Positions 44,072-52,780 of a stretch of DNA of 64,000 bases are shown piece by piece. This DNA is from JANSYL01 sp965229695 (GTDB lineage: Bacteria > Pseudomonadota > Alphaproteobacteria > Rhodobacterales > Rhodobacteraceae), in the NCBI GenBank assembly GCA_965229695.1, contig OZ245921.1, forward strand, positions 1,674,001 to 1,738,000. The letters are read 5' to 3'. Both the position numbers and the translations under genes were made by a program. The stretch's first letter is position 1; each line of letters starts with the position of its first letter. Below the pieces are notes generated by a model. That model had not been told where the DNA came from. It saw only the letters and a program-made list of their open reading frames with translations, and ran no database searches.

Positions 44072-44596
44072 ATGAGCATCGACATCCCCGCCTGGGTTAA
44101 TGGAACTTTAACGCCTGTGGAAAAACTAGAGGCGCATCGAAGCGGCCTGCGCCACAAGGCGGTTTCGGTCTTTCTGATGCGGGGCGACAAGGTGCTGCTG
44201 CAACGCAGGGCGCTGACCAAATATCACACGCCAGGCCTTTGGGCGAATACCTGTTGCACCCATCCCTATTGGGGAGAAGACAGCCTGATCTGTGCCGGCC
44301 GCCGCTTGGATGAAGAACTTGGCATCACCAACATCCCGCTCACCTTCCGCGATACGGTCGAATACCGCGCCGAGGTTGGTGGTGGCCTGATCGAGCACGA
44401 GGTTGTGGATATATTTGTGGGTGAAGTGCCGGATGGAATCGAACCCGATCCAAACCCCGATGAGGTGATGGATACAATCTGGCGCCCCCTTGCCGCCTTG
44501 ACCGAAGAGGTGATGCGCACGCCAAAAGGCTTCACACCTTGGCTGCAAATCTATCTGCGCGACTACTCGGGCGCGATCTTCTCCCAAGGCGGTTGA
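44072..44596 (+). CDS. idi: Isopentenyl-diphosphate delta-isomerase, type 1
   Basis: Interconverts IPP and DMAPP, feeding carotenoid, quinone and bacteriochlorophyll tails. The 174-residue length is that of the Rhodobacter enzyme. The catalytic Cys is in NTCCTHP (about 65–71) and the NUDIX-like glutamates in RRLDEELGI and EHEVVDIFVG. It lies 111 bp after ppsR on the same strand. In many phototrophic Rhodobacteraceae idi follows bchP, which is absent here. Alternatively it simply serves quinone synthesis. Confidence 0.92.
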   Translation: MSIDIPAWVNGTLTPVEKLEAHRSGLRHKAVSVFLMRGDKVLLQRRALTKYHTPGLWANTCCTHPYWGEDSLICAGRRLDEELGITNIPLTFRDTVEYRAEVGGGLIEHEVVDIFVGEVPDGIEPDPNPDEVMDTIWRPLAALTEEVMRTPKGFTPWLQIYLRDYSGAIFSQGG

Positions 44597-44706
44597 TTGA
44601 AGGCGATTGGCCTTTCCAAGGATCGTAAACGCCTTGGGCGCCTAGGCGCGTTGTGGTTGTCGCGACGCCACGCATTCTCCATATAGATTTCAAAGACGGA
44701 GGCCCC

Positions 44707-45264
44707 ATGGCAGAAACGGATTTTCCCGGTTGGCACGGCACCACAATCATCGGTGTCCGCAAAGGTGGTGAGGTGGTGATCGCTGGTGATGGTCAGGTAA
44801 GCCTTGGCCAAACCGTGATCAAAGGCACAGCCAAGAAAGTGCGCAGGCTTAGCCCCGGCGGCTATGATGTGGTTGCCGGGTTCGCCGGATCGACCGCTGA
44901 TGCTTTCACCTTACTGGAACGGCTTGAGGCCAAGCTTGAGGCGACACCGGGCCAATTGGCACGCGCAAGCGTGGAGCTCGCCAAGGATTGGCGCACCGAC
45001 AAATATCTGCAAAAGCTCGAAGCTATGCTGATCGTCACCGACGGCGTTGATCTGTTTGTGATCACAGGGGCGGGCGATGTGCTGGAGCCAGAACATGGCA
45101 TCGCCGCGATTGGATCGGGGGGCAATTACGCCCTGGCCGCTGCCCGCGCGATGATCGATAGCGACAAGGATGCCGAAACCGTCGCCCGTGACGCGATGGC
45201 GATTGCGGCCGATATCTGTGTCTACACCAATGGAAATCTGACGGTCGAACGGATCAGCGCATGA
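44707..45264 (+). CDS. hslV: HslV (ClpQ) protease subunit
   Basis: A 185-residue peptidase subunit of the HslUV proteasome-like complex. The propeptide MAETDFPGWHG is removed to expose the catalytic Thr12 in TTIIGVRKGG. VVAGFAGSTADAFTLLERLE and AAIGSGGNYALAAARAM are typical. First gene of a unit in which all following genes overlap by 4 bases (ATGA): hslV, a membrane protein, an aldo/keto reductase, hslU. The partner ATPase is therefore 2.1 kb downstream rather than adjacent. Confidence 0.95.
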   Translation: MAETDFPGWHGTTIIGVRKGGEVVIAGDGQVSLGQTVIKGTAKKVRRLSPGGYDVVAGFAGSTADAFTLLERLEAKLEATPGQLARASVELAKDWRTDKYLQKLEAMLIVTDGVDLFVITGAGDVLEPEHGIAAIGSGGNYALAAARAMIDSDKDAETVARDAMAIAADICVYTNGNLTVERISA

Positions 45265-46334
45265 CCGACCTGACCCGTGATGATTTGCGCGCGGCGGTTA
45301 CCGCTGGCGTGATCTCGGAGGCGCAAGCCGCCTCGCTGGTGACGCTAAATGAAACCCGGCGCGGTGTGCGAGCGCATATGTCGGGTCTGGATGAACCTTT
45401 TGAGCTTTTCCGGGGGTTCAACGAAATCTTCATCGTGGTGGGTCTGATCATCCTCTATGCGGGGTATTCGGGTCTAACCGGCGTGACATGGTTGGGCACA
45501 GATGCCGGGTATTTGCTGGGCATGGTTTACGCCGTGATCGCTTTGGGCGGCATCTATGCCCTGGCGCGGTATTTCACCCTGACCCGCCGCATGGTCGCCC
45601 CGTCGATTGCCCTGGCGATCATGTTCGCAATCTCATCCGGTCAGTTCGGTCTCTCGCTTGGTGCGGCGCTGGATTTGCAGCTTCAGGGGCTGATCACCTT
45701 TAGCGCGGTGGTCGGGGCGCTGTTTCTGTCGCTGTATTACTACCTGTTCCGCGTGCCCTTCACGGTTGCCCTGATCGCGATATCCGTCGTCGCGGCAAGT
45801 TTTGGCGTCGCGGCTTTGCAGGGCGCCACTCCCAACTCGGTCGAGGATTTCTTTTTGCTCAGCGCCGATGGCCCTTTTGCCATCATGACCATTGTTTTGG
45901 GCCTGATCGGGCTGGCCATCGCGTTGAGCTTCGACATGTCAGACCCGCACCGTTTGACCCGCCGCGCGGCCAGCGGGTTTTGGCTACACATCCTGGCGGC
46001 CCCGGCGATTGTGAACACCATCGCGCTGACCTTGTTTCTGGACGAATCGATTGGATCGCAGTTGCTGCTGGTGGGCTTCATCGCGGTCATGGCGATCTTC
46101 GCCGTGGTCATAGACCGGCGGTCTTTTCTGGTCTCGGGCGTTGGCTATGTTGTCGCGTTATCTTTCACGGTGATCGAAGGCGGCGCGTTTTGGATCATCC
46201 TGCTGCTGGGGGCGGGCATGGTTCTGCTTGGCGCACAATGGGAGGCACTGCGCCGCGCGGTCATGCAGATGCTGCCCGGTTTCCCTGGCAAGGATCGTCT
46301 ACCGCCCTGGCAAATCGAAGAGGCCACCGAATGA
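45261..46334 (+). CDS. Multi-pass membrane protein, DUF2157-like N-terminus
   Basis: A 357-residue protein. Residues 1–40 are a soluble helix-rich head (LRAAVTAGVISEAQAASLVTL) resembling the start of DUF2157-type proteins. From residue 55 on there are about nine to ten hydrophobic segments, with short charged loops (DMSDPHRLTRRA, DRRSFL). It ends in a cytoplasmic tail. Function unknown. It overlaps both hslV and the aldo/keto reductase gene by 4 bases, so it is translated with them. Confidence 0.75.
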   Translation: MTDLTRDDLRAAVTAGVISEAQAASLVTLNETRRGVRAHMSGLDEPFELFRGFNEIFIVVGLIILYAGYSGLTGVTWLGTDAGYLLGMVYAVIALGGIYALARYFTLTRRMVAPSIALAIMFAISSGQFGLSLGAALDLQLQGLITFSAVVGALFLSLYYYLFRVPFTVALIAISVVAASFGVAALQGATPNSVEDFFLLSADGPFAIMTIVLGLIGLAIALSFDMSDPHRLTRRAASGFWLHILAAPAIVNTIALTLFLDESIGSQLLLVGFIAVMAIFAVVIDRRSFLVSGVGYVVALSFTVIEGGAFWIILLLGAGMVLLGAQWEALRRAVMQMLPGFPGKDRLPPWQIEEATE

Positions 46335-47365
46335 ACGATATGCAATACACACAGCTGGGCCAATCCGGGCTGATTGTTTCACGCCTGGCACTTGGCACGA
46401 TGACCTTCACCCTGGGGCAAGAGTTTATCCCCGGCGTGGCCAAGGTGGGCCAGGATGACGCTACCCGCATGGTGCAAACCGCGCTGGATGCCGGGGTCAA
46501 TTTCTTTGACAGCGCCGATGGCTATTCCGGCGGGGATGCCGAGACCGCGCTCGGCGTGGCGCTCAAAGGGCGACGGCAAGAGGCAGTGATTTGCACCAAA
46601 GCCGGGTTTCGGCAAAGCCCGGTGATCACCGATGCGGGCCTATCGCGACAGCATTTGATACGCTCGGTTGATGGGTGTCTGCGCCGGTTGGATACGGACT
46701 ACATCGATCTGTTTGTTGTCCACAAAACCGATGTGTTCACCCCGATGGAAGAAACGCTATCGACGCTGGATGATATCGTGCGCTCGGGCAAGGTGCGCTA
46801 TATCGGCTGCTCGAACTGGCCCGCATGGGAGGTTGCGCGCGCCGCGCAATTCCAGCGCGACAATGGTTTGGTTCGGTTCGTGGCGGGCCAATATCTTTAC
46901 AATGCCGCGGCCCGCGATATCGAAATCGATGTGCTGCGCATGGCCCGCGACATGGGCATTGGCCTGATGGCCTGGTCGCCACTTTCGGGTGGGTTGCTGA
47001 CCGGCAAATACGATTTGAACCAGCTAGATGCCGCCGGTGGACGCTTGGCCGAGGGGGATTTCCTGCAAGTACCCCGTAAGGAGGCCGAGGCGGTATTGGC
47101 TGCGCTCGCCCAAGCCGCTGGCAATGTGGACGCTAGCCTGGCTCAGGTCGCTTTGGCCTGGATTCTGCAACGCGACCGCAGCCATACCGTTGTCATCGGC
47201 GCCAGTTCCACCGAGCAGTTGGAAAAAAGCCTAGCGGCCTCGACCCTAACCCTATCTGACGCGGATATGGAGGCGATCAACGCCGCCCTTCCCACCCCAA
47301 GGCGATATCCCGAATGGTTCGCCGACATGATGCTGGACGACATCCATAAAGAGGCGCTGACATGA
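46331..47365 (+). CDS. Aldo/keto reductase
   Basis: A 344-residue NADPH-dependent oxidoreductase. The beta/alpha-barrel motifs are LALGTMTFTLG, FFDSADGYSGGDAE (Asp and Tyr of the active site), KAGFRQSP and the His in DLFVVHKTD; SNWPAWEV and VVIGASSTEQL bind NADPH. It looks like the YajO/Tas-like group. The substrate is unknown. It is the third gene of the hslV–hslU unit, with 4-base overlaps on both sides. Confidence 0.87.
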   Translation: MNDMQYTQLGQSGLIVSRLALGTMTFTLGQEFIPGVAKVGQDDATRMVQTALDAGVNFFDSADGYSGGDAETALGVALKGRRQEAVICTKAGFRQSPVITDAGLSRQHLIRSVDGCLRRLDTDYIDLFVVHKTDVFTPMEETLSTLDDIVRSGKVRYIGCSNWPAWEVARAAQFQRDNGLVRFVAGQYLYNAAARDIEIDVLRMARDMGIGLMAWSPLSGGLLTGKYDLNQLDAAGGRLAEGDFLQVPRKEAEAVLAALAQAAGNVDASLAQVALAWILQRDRSHTVVIGASSTEQLEKSLAASTLTLSDADMEAINAALPTPRRYPEWFADMMLDDIHKEALT

Positions 47366-48672
47366 CCAACCTAACCCCGCGCGAAATTGTCAGTGAGCTG
47401 GACCGGTTCATCATAGGCCAGAAAGATGCCAAACGCGCCGTGGCCGTTGCGCTGCGCAATCGTTGGCGGCGCAAGCAGTTGGGCGATGATCTGAGGGATG
47501 AGGTGTATCCCAAAAACATCCTGATGATCGGCCCCACCGGCGTCGGCAAAACCGAGATCAGCCGCCGCTTAGCCAAACTGGCCCGCGCGCCCTTCATCAA
47601 GGTTGAAGCCACGAAATATACCGAGGTCGGTTATGTTGGCCGTGACGTCGAACAGATCATCCGCGATCTGGTTGATGCTGCGCAGGTCATGGTGCGCGAA
47701 CATATGCGCGAAGAGGTGAAGGCCAAAGCCCATGATGCCGCCGAAGACCGCGTGATCGAGGCGTTGGCCGGCACCGATGCGCGCGAACAAACGCGCGAGA
47801 TGTTCCGCCGCAAACTGCGCACGGGTGAACTGGACGACACGATGATCGAGCTAGAGGTCGCCGATACCTCGAACCCGATGCAAGGCTTTGAAATTCCAGG
47901 CCAACCACCCGGCATGGGCGGTGGCATGATGAACCTGGGCGATATCTTCGGCAAAGCCTTTGGCGGGCGCACAGTGAAACGTCGGATGAGCGTTGCGTCC
48001 AGTTATGAAGTGCTGATCGACGAAGAGGCGGACAAGCTGCTTGATGCCGAAATGGTTACCAAAGAGGCCGTGCGCGCGGTCGAGCAGAACGGGATCGTCT
48101 TCATTGATGAGATCGACAAGGTTGCCACCCGCCAAGATGCGCGCGGCGGCGATGTCAGCCGCGAAGGGGTGCAGCGCGATCTGCTGCCCTTGATCGAGGG
48201 CACCACTGTCAGCACCAAACATGGGCCGGTTAAGACCGATCATGTGCTTTTCATCGCCTCGGGCGCGTTCCACATCGCCAAACCCTCGGACTTACTGCCC
48301 GAACTTCAGGGCCGTTTGCCGATCCGGGTGAACCTGCGCGCGCTGACAGAAGAGGATTTTGTGCGAATCCTGACCGAAACCGACAACGCGCTGACCCTGC
48401 AATACACCGCCCTTATGGCAACCGAAGAGGTCACCGTCAGGTTCACCGAAGATGGCATCGCCGCCTTGGCCAAGATCGCGGCGGATGTGAACGAAAGCGT
48501 TGAAAACATTGGTGCGCGGCGGCTTTACACCGTGTTGGAGCGTGTCTTTGAAGAACTGAGTTTTTCGGCGCCGGATCGCTCGGGCGACAGCATTACGGTT
48601 GACGCGAGTTTCGTAGAGGCGAATTTGGGGGAATTGACGCGTAGCACGGATCTGAGTCGCTACGTGCTTTGA
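47362..48672 (+). CDS. hslU: HslU (ClpY) ATPase subunit
   Basis: A 436-residue AAA+ unfoldase that feeds HslV. Walker A GPTGVGKTEISRRLAK lies at about 54–69, the pore loop KYTEVGYVGRDVE follows at about 81–93, the I domain spans about 110–230, Walker B is NGIVFIDEIDK, and the C-terminal tail LSRYVL is the conserved end that docks into HslV. Separated from hslV by two genes but translationally linked by 4-base overlaps. The lipoprotein hydrolase gene begins 25 bp later. Confidence 0.96.
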   Translation: MTNLTPREIVSELDRFIIGQKDAKRAVAVALRNRWRRKQLGDDLRDEVYPKNILMIGPTGVGKTEISRRLAKLARAPFIKVEATKYTEVGYVGRDVEQIIRDLVDAAQVMVREHMREEVKAKAHDAAEDRVIEALAGTDAREQTREMFRRKLRTGELDDTMIELEVADTSNPMQGFEIPGQPPGMGGGMMNLGDIFGKAFGGRTVKRRMSVASSYEVLIDEEADKLLDAEMVTKEAVRAVEQNGIVFIDEIDKVATRQDARGGDVSREGVQRDLLPLIEGTTVSTKHGPVKTDHVLFIASGAFHIAKPSDLLPELQGRLPIRVNLRALTEEDFVRILTETDNALTLQYTALMATEEVTVRFTEDGIAALAKIAADVNESVENIGARRLYTVLERVFEELSFSAPDRSGDSITVDASFVEANLGELTRSTDLSRYVL

Positions 48673-48697
48673 ACCAGCCCGGGTCCGAGGCCAAGCT

Positions 48698-49837
48698 ATG
48701 TCATTTTCACTGCGCACAGCCGCCGCGCTGCGCCGCGTTATTTTTTCAATCTTCGTTTTGGCGGTTTTGACCGGATGCGCTGGACGCGCGATGGTGGCCT
48801 TTATCCCCGATGCCCAGGGGGTCGGCACGGCTGAACCGGTTTTTGTCGCCAGCACCCGCGTGTTTGAAAATGGTGAGTTCACCGGGCTGCGCAATGAGGG
48901 GCTGAGCTTCGTCTCATTCGATGTCAGCATCCCGCCCGACCGCGAAAGTGGTGAGGTTTTGCCCGTTCGCGAACGTGATAGGCGGATCGATCCCGAAACC
49001 CAGTTTCTCGTGACTCGCGCCGATGGCCTGGCCGGACCCGGCGCGTTTCGCCGCGCCTTGCAGCAAAACATGGCCATCCGCACCCCAGGCGGAGGGGAGG
49101 TGATGGTGTTTGTCCATGGCTACAACACCAGCTTTGCCGATGGCCTCTATCGCACGGCGCAAATTCGGCATGATTTCAACATTCCGGGCACCGCCGTGCA
49201 CTATGCCTGGCCCAGTGCGGCGCATCCGCTGGGCTATGCCTATGATCGCGACAGCGCCCTGTTTGCCCGTGATGGGTTGGAACAATTGCTGACCGAAATC
49301 GCCGCTGCGGGAAGCCAGAATATCGTTTTGGTTGCCCATTCGCTTGGTTCCGGCGTGACGATGGAGGCGTTGCGCCAAATTCGCATCGCGGGGCGGCATG
49401 ATCTGTTGAACCGGATCAGCGGGGTGATCCTGATGTCACCCGATATCGACATTGATGTCTTTCGAAGCCAGGCGATGCGCCTGCGCCCCTTGCCGCAGCC
49501 TTTTGTGATCTTCACCTCGGAACGAGATCGTGCCCTACGGTTGTCGGCCACGATCACCGGGCAGCAGAACCGGTTGGGTAATATCGGAACGGTCGAAGAT
49601 GTCGCTGATCTTGAGGTGACTTTGATCGATGTGTCCGAGTTCCGCGGCGGGGCGCAGGACAATCTGAACCACTCGACCGCGCTAACCTCCCCTGCTGTCA
49701 TTCAAATTCTGCGGCAGTTGTCGCAAGTGAACTCGGCCCTTGAGGGCGCGCCAGATCAGCAAATCGGCCTTTTGCCCGGCACGGTTCTGACGGTTCGCAA
49801 TGCCACTCAGGTGATTTTGCAGCCCAATGCGCCTTAG
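48698..49837 (+). CDS. Alpha/beta-hydrolase lipoprotein (DUF900 type)
   Basis: A 379-residue protein. The first 27 residues end in LTGC, a lipobox with Cys27. VFVHGYNTSFADGLYR (about 143–158) and LVAHSLGSGV (about 212–221), with the nucleophile Ser, mark the alpha/beta-hydrolase fold of DUF900-type esterases. The His is likely in NLNHSTAL. It should be membrane-anchored facing the periplasm. Substrate unknown. Its stop overlaps that of the convergent smr gene by 4 bases. Confidence 0.82.
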   Translation: MSFSLRTAAALRRVIFSIFVLAVLTGCAGRAMVAFIPDAQGVGTAEPVFVASTRVFENGEFTGLRNEGLSFVSFDVSIPPDRESGEVLPVRERDRRIDPETQFLVTRADGLAGPGAFRRALQQNMAIRTPGGGEVMVFVHGYNTSFADGLYRTAQIRHDFNIPGTAVHYAWPSAAHPLGYAYDRDSALFARDGLEQLLTEIAAAGSQNIVLVAHSLGSGVTMEALRQIRIAGRHDLLNRISGVILMSPDIDIDVFRSQAMRLRPLPQPFVIFTSERDRALRLSATITGQQNRLGNIGTVEDVADLEVTLIDVSEFRGGAQDNLNHSTALTSPAVIQILRQLSQVNSALEGAPDQQIGLLPGTVLTVRNATQVILQPNAP

Positions 49838-50424
49838 CGGCGGCGGCGCAAATAGACGTAATAGGCCCCATACCCTCCGTGGCGCTGATGCGCTGCGCGC
49901 AGTTCCAGAACCAGAGGGCCGATGGGCGGCGAGTGTAGCCAATGCGGCACCTGATGGCGCAGCACACCGCGACGAATGGGGATCGGATCATCCTCGTCGC
50001 GATCTTTGCCTTTTCCGGTGATCACCAGAACCAAACGCCGCCCTTGATCATAGGAATCCACGATAAACCGGATCAGCGCCGGATGCGCCTCGGCAAGGGT
50101 TTTGCCATGCAGGTCGATCCGCGCTTCGGGCCGAAGCTTGCCACGCGCCATGCGTTTGTGGGTGGCAGCATCCATGCGCAGCGGCGCGTGGGGTGTGGGA
50201 TGGCCGTTTTGAACGGGCAAAGCGGTATCGGCCCGTTCCCCAATGCGAAATGCTGGTAGCCGTTCGGGCAACGGGCGCTCAGTCGGCTCGGGCCTGTCGG
50301 CTTTGGCAGGCAGGCGCAGCTGCGGTTCGGGCGGCTTGGCATGCATCGGCGTGGTACTGCGCGCGACGCGACCCCAAAGCTCTTTATCTTCCCGGCTTAG
50401 GCCGGGTTGCCGCCGCCGGGTCAT
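49834..50424 (-). CDS. Smr-domain protein
   Basis: A 196-residue protein with a C-terminal Smr domain (about 110–190). The signature RIDLHGKTLAEAH is at about 109–121, VLVITGKGKD follows, and HQRHGGYGAYYVYLRR ends it. Smr domains of the MutS2 type cut or bind branched DNA or RNA. The N-terminal half is Pro- and Arg-rich and probably disordered. It follows mltA by 4 bp on the same strand, an arrangement common in alphaproteobacteria. Confidence 0.87.
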   Translation of the reverse strand: MTRRRQPGLSREDKELWGRVARSTTPMHAKPPEPQLRLPAKADRPEPTERPLPERLPAFRIGERADTALPVQNGHPTPHAPLRMDAATHKRMARGKLRPEARIDLHGKTLAEAHPALIRFIVDSYDQGRRLVLVITGKGKDRDEDDPIPIRRGVLRHQVPHWLHSPPIGPLVLELRAAHQRHGGYGAYYVYLRRRR

Positions 50425-50428
50425 TGGA

Positions 50429-51457
50429 TCAGGCGTCCGGAACGGCTTGATGCGCGCGTTCGATGGGCAAAAGCACAACCATCCGGCCAGGATCGCGGAT
50501 GACCCCCGCTTGCAAGCCCGCCTCATCCCCGTAGCCGAAAAAGATATCGGCCCGCTGCGCACCGCGAATGGCCCCGCCGGTATCCTGGGCGATCATCAAA
50601 CGGTGCATCGGCTCGGCCCCTTCTTTTTCGATCCAAACCGGCGCGCCCAAGGCGGTGTAACGCGGATCGACCGCGATGGTCCGCATGGGGGTGATCGACC
50701 GGTTCATCGCCCCCAAGGGCCCAAGGTTTGGATCTTCAATCTCTACCCGGCGGAAGAAGACATAAGAGGGGTTGTGATACAAAAGCTCTCGCCCCGAGGC
50801 CGGGTTGCGCCGGACCCAGTTCTGGATCACCTGGGCCGATACCTGATGCGGGGAATAGACACCGCGGCGCACAAGCTCTTGCCCGATGGATCGGTATTCG
50901 TGCCCGTTGCGTCCGCCATAGCCAACGCGGATCACCTCTCCATTTGTCAGACGGATACGGCCAGAGCCCTGGATTTGAAGGAAAAACAACTCAACCGCGT
51001 CATCGACCCAGGCGATTTCAAGACCACGGCCTTCCAGAATCCCCTCCTCCTCAATCTCTCGTCGGCTTAGCCAACGACCGCGCACTTCGGGCGGCAGGCG
51101 ATAGAGGGGATAGCGATAGCGCGGGGTGCGGGTGAGCGACCCTTCAAGCTCAGGCTCGAAATACCCGGTGAAAAGCGCCGGATCGTCGCCGCCAATAAGA
51201 ACAGGGCGAAAGAAAAGCTCGAAAAACGTGCGGGCATCGGGGGCTGTATCGGCGATGGCGCAAAGCGATTGCCAATCGTCACCATCGATATCGGCACAGG
51301 TAGATCGGAACACATCAAGCGCTGCCTGATGATCATCATCCGCCCAGCCGTTCAGGTCGGAAAACTCTAGGATATCGTAGCGCTCTTCAGCCATAAGCGG
51401 CGCGCCCAATGCGCTAAGCGCGACGCAAATCGCCCAAACCTTGCCGAAGACGCGCAT
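50429..51457 (-). CDS. mltA: Membrane-bound lytic transglycosylase A
   Basis: A 342-residue peptidoglycan-cleaving enzyme. The signal MRVFGKVWAICVALSALGAPLMA ends in a signal peptidase I type site rather than a lipobox, so this one may be soluble in the periplasm, unlike E. coli MltA. The MltA insert domain (GYFEPELEGSLTRTPRYRYPLY in two stretches) precedes the 3D domain, which has the catalytic-type Asp in AQDTGGAIRGAQRADIFFGYG. It lies between a Tim44-like gene (3 bp) and smr on the same strand. Confidence 0.9.
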   Translation of the reverse strand: MRVFGKVWAICVALSALGAPLMAEERYDILEFSDLNGWADDDHQAALDVFRSTCADIDGDDWQSLCAIADTAPDARTFFELFFRPVLIGGDDPALFTGYFEPELEGSLTRTPRYRYPLYRLPPEVRGRWLSRREIEEEGILEGRGLEIAWVDDAVELFFLQIQGSGRIRLTNGEVIRVGYGGRNGHEYRSIGQELVRRGVYSPHQVSAQVIQNWVRRNPASGRELLYHNPSYVFFRRVEIEDPNLGPLGAMNRSITPMRTIAVDPRYTALGAPVWIEKEGAEPMHRLMIAQDTGGAIRGAQRADIFFGYGDEAGLQAGVIRDPGRMVVLLPIERAHQAVPDA

Positions 51458-51460
51458 GGA

Positions 51461-52120
51461 TCATCCGTCGGTGGCCACCAAAACCCAGTTGGGGTCATTC
51501 GATCCCATGTGACGGGCAAATGTCCAGACATCGCGCTGGCGTTTGATGGCATTGGGATCACCTTCGATGATCTCTCCATCAGCGTTTTTCACGACCGAGG
51601 TGAGTTCGGCCACAAACCGCACGGTAATCTCAGCCTCGGAATTCTCACGGTCAAAGCTCGCGCTTTGCAGGTTCAACTCGCGCATCCCAACAAAGGAAGC
51701 ATCGATGGTCAGCCCCTGATCTTCGCGCTGGGCGATGACGGACACGAATGTGTCCATGACATCTTCGGCCAAGAAATTGCGCAGCTCATCCACATCGCCA
51801 TTTTCAAAGGCCATCAGGATCATCTCATAGGCGCCACGGGCACCTTGCAAAAACTCACCCACCTGAAATCCAGGTTCGGCCAGTTTCATCGCGGCCAGGG
51901 CTTTGGCGCTGTCGCTGCCATCTTCGACGTGATCGGTGATGTCCAGGTCGGGGCCACCTTCGATCACCTCGAAATCCCGGCGTGGGTCATCACCACGGGC
52001 ATCGGGGCGGGCAGGCGGTTTTTCAAACCCTTCTCGGGTGCCCAGCACGCTGCGCAACCGCAGGATCAGGAAAATAGCAATCCCCGCCAAAACAAGCAGA
52101 GACAAAAGGGACGAGTTCAT
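51461..52120 (-). CDS. Tim44/TimA-domain protein
   Basis: A 219-residue protein with one N-terminal membrane helix (MNSSLLSLLVLAGIAIFLIL) and a C-terminal Tim44-like domain (about 95–215, FLQGARGAYEMILMAFENGD and RQRDVWTFARHMGSNDPNWVL). In alphaproteobacteria these resemble the mitochondrial import protein Tim44 and may serve membrane complexes. The ATG at 52120 is used since the longer frame lacks a ribosome site and family match. It is divergent from fxsA, 136 bp away. Confidence 0.85.
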   Translation of the reverse strand: MNSSLLSLLVLAGIAIFLILRLRSVLGTREGFEKPPARPDARGDDPRRDFEVIEGGPDLDITDHVEDGSDSAKALAAMKLAEPGFQVGEFLQGARGAYEMILMAFENGDVDELRNFLAEDVMDTFVSVIAQREDQGLTIDASFVGMRELNLQSASFDRENSEAEITVRFVAELTSVVKNADGEIIEGDPNAIKRQRDVWTFARHMGSNDPNWVLVATDG

Positions 52121-52256
52121 GAAAAATCCTCTGCGCGGCGCATGGGCTTCTATTTGGGGTCGCAGGCCACATATGTAAGGCAGCGGTCGGGTCAAGTCCA
52201 TGACTGACGGCGGGCAATGTCCGGGGATAGGACAATTCGATGACGGAGGCATGGGC

Positions 52257-52727
52257 ATGTGGCTGTTTCTAGCGTTCTTGGCGGTTCCGCTGATTGAGAT
52301 CGCACTGTTTATTCAGGTTGGCGGGCTGATTGGGCTTTGGCCGACCTTGGCGATCGTGGTGTTGACGGCAATTGTCGGCACGGCCCTTGTCCGCTCACAA
52401 GGGGCGCAGGCGATGGCGCAATTGCGCGGCTCGTTCAATGACTTGCGTGATCCGACAGAACCACTGGCCCATGGCGCGATGATCCTGTTTTCTGGGGCGC
52501 TTCTGCTGACGCCGGGGTTTTTCACCGACGCGCTGGGCTTTGCCCTGCTAACGCCCGGATTTCGCAACCTAGTGCTGCGCGAATTGCGCAAGCGGGTGCA
52601 GGTTCAGAGCGTGGTTCACGGCACGGCCTATCGCACGGCACAAGATGACGTGATCGACGGTGACTACACGGTCGAGCAAGATGACGGCCCGCGGCCATCC
52701 GGCCCATCCGGCTGGACCCGGCATTGA
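52257..52727 (+). CDS. FxsA family membrane protein
   Basis: A 156-residue inner-membrane protein. MWLFLAFLAVPLIEIALFIQVG is the first helix, and GLWPTLAIVVLTAIVGTALVRSQG the second, the FxsA signature; a third hydrophobic stretch LLLTPGFFTDALGFALLTPGFR follows, and the end is hydrophilic. In E. coli FxsA relieves F-plasmid exclusion of phage T7. The ATG at 52257 has GGAGG seven bases upstream, better than the ATG at 52251. secB follows 53 bp later. Confidence 0.85.
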   Translation: MWLFLAFLAVPLIEIALFIQVGGLIGLWPTLAIVVLTAIVGTALVRSQGAQAMAQLRGSFNDLRDPTEPLAHGAMILFSGALLLTPGFFTDALGFALLTPGFRNLVLRELRKRVQVQSVVHGTAYRTAQDDVIDGDYTVEQDDGPRPSGPSGWTRH

Positions 52728-52780
52728 GGCCAGCCCCCAGTCCTGCTAGAGGGGCGCCAACCAAAGATTTGGAGAGATTT

